A DNA stretch of 6,368 bases, taken from positions 1 through 6,368 of the forward strand of contig JAAYXN010000401.1 in the NCBI GenBank assembly GCA_012515885.1, written 5' to 3'. Under the pieces are notes generated by a model. The model had not been told where the DNA came from. It did not search any database and saw nothing but the letters and a program-made list of their open reading frames with translations. Below are positions 1-5,871 of the stretch, in pieces. Each line of letters begins with the position of its first letter. Positions within the stretch are counted from its first letter, which is position 1. The translations under genes and the position numbers were made by a program. The DNA is from Rhodococcus sp. (in: high G+C Gram-positive bacteria) (lineage in GTDB: Bacteria; Actinomycetota; Actinomycetes; Mycobacteriales; Mycobacteriaceae).

Positions 1-1847
1 ACGTCAACGGCACCCCCGACTACGGCGGAGCGGCGCGCCTCGACGTCGCACGCTTCCTCCTGCCTGTCCTGGACCTACCGCAACACTTCCCCGATAGTTC
101 GCCGCCACCGCCAACCGCCTTCACGATGCTGTGGCCCCTCGCCGACAAACCGCGGCTCGCCGCCGGACTACCCGGGACCGCCACCGAACCGGTACGGCTC
201 CTCGACGACGACCTCGCGCAGTCGCTGGCAACAGGCGGGCGCCTGCACGGGCTGTTGACCGCGATCGAGGACGCGACCCGCGACCACGTCGACCGCGGTC
301 CGGCACTTCGGGAAAGCACATGCCTGGCTGTCGATCCTGATCTACTCATCACCGTCGCCAACATGACCCGCGGATATTTGGTGGTCGAGGACCCCAGCAC
401 ACCCGACGGACCAGCAAACCCGGGAGCTGGCGAAGACGCCGCCATCGCCTGGCTCGAAAAACTCCGGTCCCTCGCCGCCACGATGTGCGTGACCGCCGTG
501 CCCTTCGCGCAGGTAGACCTCGGCGCGGTCGCAGCGATCAACGATCCGCAACTGTCAGCAGCCGCCGTGATCAGCCCCACCGAACTCATCGACCGCATCC
601 TCGGCGTCGACAGCGTGCGCGGATTGGTGTGGCCCGATTCTGGAGTGCTCTCGCCCGCAGCCGCAGCGATGGTGCAGCAGAACGGCGCTACCACCGCCCT
701 CATCGCCGCCAACACCGTCGACGGCCCCGGATCCAACAACGTCGTGCGCCTCGCTCTCGACGAGAGCACCGGCGCGGGGCCCGGCGCGGGCCTGGACGCG
801 CTGCTGTTCAACCCGTCCGTGTCGGCAGCATTCGCCGCCGTCGGTGCGCAGCCACAAACGCCGTCCTACACCCCCCAAGATGAGCGTGGCGACCTGGGCA
901 ATTCACGGACCGCCCGCCTGCAAGACGCCCTCGGTGCGTTGACCTGGTCCGCGATCGACACCAACCGCACCAACCCAGCCGGGTCACTGTTCGTGGTGCC
1001 CCCACAATTGTGGACAGCAAGCGGCGACGAAGCGGCCCTCATCCTCGATACCGCCGCGACCCTGCTGCGCTCAGGCAGCGCCGCCCCGCGTCCGCTCCCT
1101 GCACTATTGACCCGGCCTCCCGGACCCGTCCGGCCAACAAGCCTCGCCGTGCCGCAGCAGGCCGTCACCGATTCGGTGCCGGAGTCCATTCGGGCCGCGG
1201 CCGCCGATCAACTGCCACGCATCGATTCGCTCACTGCGGCCCTCGTCGACGACCCGTCAGCGCTGCTGACCCCCACCTCCTTCACCAGCCCACTACGCGA
1301 AGACCTCCTGCGGGCAATGACACAGGCCCATCGTCGAGACGCCCTACGCTCGAGCGCCGAACGTTCCGCCGCCATCCGCATCGACGAAGTCGTCACCGGC
1401 CTCGACAACCTTTTTGGCGCCGTCTCCGTCGTCTCACCGGGCGGGGTGTACACGCTGGCATCCGAGCAGGGCCCGCTGCCGCTCGTCGCCCGCAATGACC
1501 TGCCGATAGGGGTACGCGTGCTGCTCAACGTGCAGGCACCTGAAGAAGTCAATATCAGCGATATTGGGCCGACGACGCTTCCCCCGCGCGGAAGTCGCAC
1601 GCTCACGGTGCCCACCGAAATTTCTGATTCCCGCAAATTGGTCGTTCATTTTTCACTCACCACGGAAGATGGTCGAGAGTTCGGCAATCCCACGAGCGTG
1701 ACGGTACGTTCAAATGCTTACGGCCAAGCATTGGCGATCCTCACCGCAGGTGCGGGTGCGCTGCTGCTGTTTCTAGCTGGCCGACGGCTATGGCATCGTT
1801 TCCGCGGCCAGCCGGACCGCGCTGACGAAGGGTACGAACGTTCATGA
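1..1847 (+). CDS. DUF6049 family envelope protein, 5'-truncated (Rv3909-like)
   Basis: This is the C-terminal part of an exported protein of the DUF6049 family, the family of M. tuberculosis Rv3909. The reading frame is open to the window edge (first full codon at 3). The residues before the first ATG (126) include VNGTPDYGGAARL, a conserved family segment, so the true start is upstream and ATG 126 is internal. About 614 residues are visible; roughly 190 should be missing compared with Rv3909 (about 800 aa). Residues about 40-330 (from codon 3) hold conserved patches such as AVDPDLL, AVPFAQVDL and LVWPDSGVL, reminiscent of a carbohydrate-active barrel, though that is only my inference. Residues about 495-570 form a beta-sandwich-like region (GVRVLLNVQAP ... 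LPPRGSRTLTVP ... VVHFSLTTEDG). A single membrane helix at about 574-592 is followed by a short basic cytoplasmic tail, placing the bulk outside the cell. The stop overlaps the murJ start (ATGA). Function is unknown; a role in envelope assembly is inferred from linkage. Confidence 0.9.
   Translation, partial: VNGTPDYGGAARLDVARFLLPVLDLPQHFPDSSPPPPTAFTMLWPLADKPRLAAGLPGTATEPVRLLDDDLAQSLATGGRLHGLLTAIEDATRDHVDRGPALRESTCLAVDPDLLITVANMTRGYLVVEDPSTPDGPANPGAGEDAAIAWLEKLRSLAATMCVTAVPFAQVDLGAVAAINDPQLSAAAVISPTELIDRILGVDSVRGLVWPDSGVLSPAAAAMVQQNGATTALIAANTVDGPGSNNVVRLALDESTGAGPGAGLDALLFNPSVSAAFAAVGAQPQTPSYTPQDERGDLGNSRTARLQDALGALTWSAIDTNRTNPAGSLFVVPPQLWTASGDEAALILDTAATLLRSGSAAPRPLPALLTRPPGPVRPTSLAVPQQAVTDSVPESIRAAAADQLPRIDSLTAALVDDPSALLTPTSFTSPLREDLLRAMTQAHRRDALRSSAERSAAIRIDEVVTGLDNLFGAVSVVSPGGVYTLASEQGPLPLVARNDLPIGVRVLLNVQAPEEVNISDIGPTTLPPRGSRTLTVPTEISDSRKLVVHFSLTTEDGREFGNPTSVTVRSNAYGQALAILTAGAGALLLFLAGRRLWHRFRGQPDRADEGYERS
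1550..1566. repeat. Perfect AT-rich inverted repeat inside the DUF6049 gene
   Basis: CAATATC-AGC-GATATTG is a perfect 7-bp inverted repeat with a 3-base centre. It codes for part of VNISDIG in the beta-sandwich region and stands out in a GC-rich gene. It could be a protein-binding site, a small hairpin, or chance. Confidence 0.4.
1713..1732. repeat. Perfect inverted repeat about 110 bases before murJ
   Basis: AATGCTT and AAGCATT (7 bp each) flank a 6-base spacer, ACGGCC. The repeat lies in codons for SNAYGQAL, just before the membrane helix of the DUF6049 protein. It follows the most AT-rich stretch of the gene. No T-run follows, so it is not a terminator. Function is unproven. Confidence 0.4.
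1827..1832 (+). promoter_or_regulatory. Shine-Dalgarno for murJ
   Basis: GAAGGG lies 11 bases before the murJ ATG at 1844, inside the 3' end of the DUF6049 gene. With the ATGA stop/start overlap it supports this start and suggests translational coupling between the two genes. The spacing is slightly long, so part of the initiation may depend on ribosomes finishing the upstream gene. Confidence 0.6.
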
Positions 1848-4800
1848 CGGAAAGTCGCCCCGGGCAGCCAGGTGATGGCGGGTATCGCGGTACCCATCCT
1901 TCCGGCTACCGCGAGGACGCTCCGCACGCGAACAACTGGGGCAGCCAGTATCACTCCCCGGACCTGCGCTGGGACGACGCCCCGACCGTGCAGTTTCCCG
2001 CTATCCGCATTGATCGTGAGCCGCTTCCGCCTCGCACGCCAGCGCCGGGCACAGAGCCCGATGACGCGGGCAACACCACCGAAAGCAAGACGCAAAGCAA
2101 TTCGCGGCTGCTGGCGGCGTCCGGCTCGATCGCGATTGCGACCCTAGTCAGTCGAATAACCGGTTTCGCCAAGCAGCTTCTGCTGCTCACCACGCTCGGC
2201 GCAGCTGTGGCCAGCGCGTACACCATTTCCGCTCAGATCCCGAACATGATTTCCGAGTTCGTCCTCGGAGCCGTGCTCACCGCGATCGTGGTGCCGGTGT
2301 TAGTGCGTGCCGAACGCGAAGACCCAGATCAGGGTGCTGCGTTCATCAGGCGGCTGTTCACGATGAGCGTGTGCCTGCTCGGTGCAGCAGCCCTCTTTGC
2401 CACCGCGGCAGCACCGATTTTGACCCACCACGTGTTCCTCGAAGCAGACAGCAAAGTCAACGCGTCGTTAACAACCGCGCTCACCTATCTACTGCTGCCC
2501 GCGATCCTGTTTTATGGCCTCTCGGCCCTGTTCACCGCGATCCTCAACACCCGCCAGGTGTTCAAGCCCGGAGCCTGGGCGCCCGTGGTGAACAACGTCG
2601 TCGTCCTAACGATGTTGGTGCTGTTTTGGGTGACGCCAGGTGAAATTTCACTCGACCCGGTTCGCATGGGCGAACCCAAATTGCTGCTCCTAGGCCTCGG
2701 CGTCACCGCTGGCGTGGTGTCCCAGGCACTGTTCCTCGTCCCGGCACTGCGGCGCGAAAAGATTTCCCTCAAACCGCTGTGGGGTCTCGACGATCGGCTC
2801 AAGAAGTTCGGCGGTATGGCTGCGGAGATCATGCTGTACGTCGCGATCAGCCAGGTCGGCATGATCGTGGCGACCCGCGTCTCGGGCGGCGCAGACGAAG
2901 CTGGTCCCGCCATTTACAACAACGCGTGGCTGCTGCTCCAGTTGCCGTACGGCGTCCTCGGCGTGACGGTGCTGACCGCGATCATGCCGCGCCTGAGCCG
3001 CAACGCCGCCGCCGAAGACAACCCCGCCGTCATCGACGACCTGTCCGTCGCGACCCGGCTCACCATGATCGCGCTCATCCCGATCATCACGTTCCTCACC
3101 TTCGCTGGGCCCCAAGTGGGCGAAGCGCTCTACGGTTACGGCAACTTCGGGACGGGCGACGCGAGCCGTCTCGGCCAGGCCGTCGCGTGGTCAGCGTTCA
3201 CGCTGATCCCGTATTCACTGGTCTTGATTCACCTGCGCGTGTTCTATGCCCGCGAACAGGCATGGACCCCCACCTGGATTGTTCTCGGCATCACCGGCGT
3301 CAAGATCGTGCTGTCGATGATGGTGCCGCTTGTCGTCGCCGAACAGCAGGTCGCTGCCGCACTCGGTACCGCCAACGGCATCAGCTACGCCGTCGGCGCA
3401 GGAATCGGTGGATTCCTCCTGCACCGCAGCCTCGGAAATCTGCAGATGGCCAACGTCGGCCGGACAGTGTGGCGGGTACTGAGCGCCTCGCTCATCGCCG
3501 CCATCGTCGTCCTCGGATTTGATTGGCTCCTCGGACTTGACCGTCTCACCGACGATTTCGGTGCGATCGGCTCAATGGTTCGCGTTGCAATCACCGGATT
3601 GTTGATGCTTGTACTCACCTTCGTCTTGCTCTGGATTGCAAAGATCCCGGAGGTACTCTCGATAACCGTCGCGGTTAATCGTAAGATCCGTGCTCGCCGG
3701 GGCATCCCGGAGATGCAGAAGGTCGACCCTGCTGCAGAAGCAACGACCGACGTGTTCCCAGCCATCGGACGTGAGCATTGGCACGAACCGCCGAGCTCAC
3801 TCCCGTACGCTGGACGCGGACGAGGCGATGCACAGCCCGGCATCGATCGGCCTGGCGCGTTCGTAGGCGGTCCTATCGAAGGTGAAGGAGTGAGGGTGAG
3901 CGACGACGACCTGGCGGGCGTCAAGGAAGCCGGCCGTTCTACCAAGACGGTCCGTACGGCTGCGTCCAATCCGAGCCGTGCCCAGTCCACACCTCCGCCG
4001 CCGCGTCCCGCAACACCGGACGCCGCCGAGACACCAGACCGCGAGCAGCCACCCGCACCTGCCCCCGACGCCACCGAAATCATCAGCGCCGCCACTGACG
4101 TAGAGGCCACTGCCGCCCAGACGGATGCCGCCGAAACACCTGGCGACGATGCTGTCGAGACGACAACCGAAGCCGTAGACGTAGACGCTACTGACGCCGA
4201 GGTCGCTGCCGACGAGGCAGCCGCTGCTGACAACACCGCCAGTGACGCCGCTAGCAGTGCCACACCTGATGCTGGGGCCACACCTGATGCTGGGGGCGCA
4301 CGCCCGCGCGGACCCAAGCTGATCCCCGGCGCCTCCGTTGCTGGCGGCCGCTACCGTCTACTCACCCCGCACGGCGGGGCGCGCGGTCTGCAATTCTGGC
4401 AGGCCCTCGACGTCAAACTTGACCGTGAAGTGGCGTTGACCTTCGTCGATGCGGATCAGCGGGCCACCTCGACGGGTCCGGAAGGCCCGCAAGCGATCCT
4501 GTCGCGCACCCTGCGTCTGGGACGCATCAATTCCCCCGGCCTGGCCCGCGTGCTTGACGTCGTGCGCGGCTCGTCCGGCGGCATCGTCATCGCCGAATGG
4601 ACCCCAGGTCGTTCACTGCGGGAAATGGCAGATACCAAGCCGTCTCCGATCGGTGCTGCCCGCGCGATCCGGGCGCTCGCTTCCGCCGCTGAAGTTGCTC
4701 ACCGCGCTGGTGGAGCGCTCTCCATCGATCACCCCGACCGGGTACGCATCAGCATCAACGGCGACGCCGTGCTGGCGTTCCCCGGCACCCTCTCCGGCGC

Positions 4801-5845
4801 AGACGCCGCCTCCGATGTGCGCGGACTCGGGGCCATGCTCTACGCGCTCATCACCGCACGCTGGCCACTTCCAGCCCCAGGCGCCTCCGGGGTCACCCGG
4901 TCCGGCACCGTCGGCGGTATGCGTCTGGCCGATCGCGATTCCAGCGGTCAGCCGATCGGTCCCCGCGCGTTGCGCCCGGAAGTACCGTTCGAGATTTCCG
5001 CAGTGGCGTTGCGTTCACTCGAACCCAACGGCGGAATCCGCACGGCGGCAACAGTGCAGCACATCCTGGATCAGGCCACCGTCGTCAACGACAAGACGGA
5101 ACTGATTCCCGCAGTCCGGTTGGGTCAGCGTCCCGACGCGGTGCATTCACTCGCCGACCCCGAAGCAGTGGCTGAAGAGAAGCGCAAATCCAACCGGATG
5201 CTCCTCGCGCTCGCCGGTTTGGCGTTCGTCACCGTTGTGGTGTTGGCGCTACTCGGGTTCTGGCTCGCGAACTTCCTTGCCGGTTCCGGTTCTAACGCAC
5301 CGCTGGATCAGCAAGAGTTCGGTTTGACGTCGCAGGCTCCGGTACCCACCGAGCAGTCACCGTCGGGCGAAGGTCAAGCGAACCCGCAATCACCTACCGG
5401 ACAGACCTTTTCGGTTCGCCCTGATGGAGTGACCGTATTTTCGCCGCAGGGCACCCCTGATGGCGCTGGCTCCGCAGCGCTGGTTCTTGACGGCGACCCC
5501 TCCACCGTGTGGAGCACCGACGCCTACTTCCAGCCCTTCCCGGCACTGAAAAATGGTGTCGGACTGATGGTTACGCTGCCTGAAGCCACCCGGCTTTCCG
5601 ACGTGTGGATCAACTCACCCACACCCGGCACCGTCGTCGAAATCCGGTCCGCCTCGGCGCCCAACCAAACCCTCGACCAAACCCAGGTCATCGGTAACGC
5701 CACCCTCGGCTCCGGGGTCACCGAAATCCCCGTTGCCAGTGACAGTCCCACCCGCAACGTCCTCATTTGGATCACCGGCCTCAGCTCCGCAGATGGCCGC
5801 AACCAATCGAAGATCGCTGATGTGGGGTTCACTGGAGTTCGCTAG
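1844..5845 (+). CDS. murJ: Lipid II flippase MurJ (MviN) fused to pseudokinase and extracellular discoidin-like domain
   Basis: This is the actinobacterial form of MurJ/MviN, which flips lipid II for peptidoglycan synthesis; homologue of Rv3910 (about 1184 aa), here 1333 aa. Residues 1-87 are a polar cytoplasmic tail. Residues 88-600 are the MOP-family core with about 14 membrane helices; family signatures include SRITGFAK (103-110), IPN (132-134) and LPYGVLGV (367-374). Residues 601-829 are a linker rich in Ala, Asp, Glu, Thr and Pro. Residues 830-1082 are a Ser/Thr kinase fold without catalytic residues: VAIK Lys is T866, HRD is LSI (959-961), DFG is FPG (979-981). After a juxtamembrane stretch, a helix (1118-1146) crosses the membrane. 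Residues 1188-1333 are an extracellular galactose-binding/discoidin-like domain with DGDPSTVWSTD (1217-1227). In mycobacteria, PknB phosphorylates the pseudokinase region, creating a site for FhaA that restrains peptidoglycan synthesis. The start is set by the ATGA overlap and GAAGGG. The extra length over Rv3910 seems to lie mostly in the linker and N-terminal tail. Confidence 0.95.
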   Translation: MTESRPGQPGDGGYRGTHPSGYREDAPHANNWGSQYHSPDLRWDDAPTVQFPAIRIDREPLPPRTPAPGTEPDDAGNTTESKTQSNSRLLAASGSIAIATLVSRITGFAKQLLLLTTLGAAVASAYTISAQIPNMISEFVLGAVLTAIVVPVLVRAEREDPDQGAAFIRRLFTMSVCLLGAAALFATAAAPILTHHVFLEADSKVNASLTTALTYLLLPAILFYGLSALFTAILNTRQVFKPGAWAPVVNNVVVLTMLVLFWVTPGEISLDPVRMGEPKLLLLGLGVTAGVVSQALFLVPALRREKISLKPLWGLDDRLKKFGGMAAEIMLYVAISQVGMIVATRVSGGADEAGPAIYNNAWLLLQLPYGVLGVTVLTAIMPRLSRNAAAEDNPAVIDDLSVATRLTMIALIPIITFLTFAGPQVGEALYGYGNFGTGDASRLGQAVAWSAFTLIPYSLVLIHLRVFYAREQAWTPTWIVLGITGVKIVLSMMVPLVVAEQQVAAALGTANGISYAVGAGIGGFLLHRSLGNLQMANVGRTVWRVLSASLIAAIVVLGFDWLLGLDRLTDDFGAIGSMVRVAITGLLMLVLTFVLLWIAKIPEVLSITVAVNRKIRARRGIPEMQKVDPAAEATTDVFPAIGREHWHEPPSSLPYAGRGRGDAQPGIDRPGAFVGGPIEGEGVRVSDDDLAGVKEAGRSTKTVRTAASNPSRAQSTPPPPRPATPDAAETPDREQPPAPAPDATEIISAATDVEATAAQTDAAETPGDDAVETTTEAVDVDATDAEVAADEAAAADNTASDAASSATPDAGATPDAGGARPRGPKLIPGASVAGGRYRLLTPHGGARGLQFWQALDVKLDREVALTFVDADQRATSTGPEGPQAILSRTLRLGRINSPGLARVLDVVRGSSGGIVIAEWTPGRSLREMADTKPSPIGAARAIRALASAAEVAHRAGGALSIDHPDRVRISINGDAVLAFPGTLSGADAASDVRGLGAMLYALITARWPLPAPGASGVTRSGTVGGMRLADRDSSGQPIGPRALRPEVPFEISAVALRSLEPNGGIRTAATVQHILDQATVVNDKTELIPAVRLGQRPDAVHSLADPEAVAEEKRKSNRMLLALAGLAFVTVVVLALLGFWLANFLAGSGSNAPLDQQEFGLTSQAPVPTEQSPSGEGQANPQSPTGQTFSVRPDGVTVFSPQGTPDGAGSAALVLDGDPSTVWSTDAYFQPFPALKNGVGLMVTLPEATRLSDVWINSPTPGTVVEIRSASAPNQTLDQTQVIGNATLGSGVTEIPVASDSPTRNVLIWITGLSSADGRNQSKIADVGFTGVR
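3884..3898 (+). promoter_or_regulatory. Possible internal translation start: Shine-Dalgarno plus in-frame GTG
   Basis: GAAGGAG (3884-3890) is a near-perfect Shine-Dalgarno, stronger than the one before the annotated murJ start. Five bases later comes GTG (3896-3898), in frame as codon 685 and followed by SDDDLAG, which looks like an ordinary protein N-terminus. Starting here would give a 649-residue product: linker, pseudokinase, membrane helix and extracellular domain, without the flippase. A second in-frame GTG (3890-3892) overlaps the Shine-Dalgarno and is less likely. Use of this start is an inference; the full-length frame is uninterrupted. Confidence 0.4.
4260..4295 (+). repeat. 18-bp perfect tandem duplication in the murJ linker
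   Basis: The 18-bp unit CCACACCTGATGCTGGGG occurs twice in direct succession (4260-4277 and 4278-4295) with no mismatch. It encodes two copies of a six-residue ATPDAG-type unit at the end of the acidic linker, just before the pseudokinase domain. Identity at the DNA level, including wobble positions, points to a recent slippage duplication, and such a unit could vary in number between strains. Confidence 0.8.
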
Positions 5846-5846
5846 A

Positions 5847-5871
5847 ACCCGCTGCGATACCATCCGCGGGT
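5847..5871 (+). other. Short inverted repeat covering the sigM start
   Basis: ACCCGC (5847-5852) and GCGGGT (5866-5871) are perfect complements with a 13-base loop, in the 24-base gap between murJ and sigM. The right arm includes the first two bases of the sigM GTG. There is no T-run, so it is not an intrinsic terminator. On a murJ-sigM read-through transcript it could mildly hide the sigM start. Confidence 0.35.
5858..5863 (+). promoter_or_regulatory. Candidate -10 element for leaderless sigM mRNA
   Basis: TACCAT fits the actinobacterial TANNNT -10 pattern. Its last base is at -7 if transcription starts at 5870, the G of the sigM GTG. No Shine-Dalgarno precedes that GTG. Together these suggest a leaderless transcript, which is common in mycobacteria. 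I see no convincing -35 element, and a six-base match can be chance. Confidence 0.4.

Noticed and set aside
126..128. ATG 126 as the start of the DUF6049 gene
   Set aside because: Conserved family sequence (VNGTPDYGG) continues in frame upstream to the window edge, and no signal peptide follows this ATG.
20..811. A 263-codon open frame on the - strand opposite the DUF6049 gene
   Set aside because: The + strand frame matches a known family and continues to the window edge; the - strand product is Ser/Arg/Ala-rich with no family features.
2779..3522. A 247-codon + strand open frame inside murJ in another frame
   Set aside because: The product is Arg-rich and typical of a shifted reading of GC-rich DNA, with no domain and no Shine-Dalgarno of note.
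3385..4317. A 310-codon open frame on the - strand opposite the end of the MurJ core and the linker
   Set aside because: It is a shadow of the GC-rich, Ala/Asp/Thr-rich coding sequence. Its product is low-complexity Ala/Ser/Val with no recognisable domain, and it lies wholly over a well supported gene.
4449..5105. A 218-codon + strand open frame inside the pseudokinase region
   Set aside because: Out of frame with the kinase-like domain; Pro/Ser/Arg-rich translation without motifs.
1844..5845. The 1333-codon frame as an assembly-error fusion of two genes
   Set aside because: Flippase, linker, pseudokinase and extracellular domain in one chain is the known layout of mycobacterial MviN, and no frame break is needed.
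5833..5858. ECF-type promoter (GGAGTT, 16-base gap, CGAT) giving SigM autoregulation
   Set aside because: Matches to GGAAC and CGTC/CGTT are too poor to support a call.
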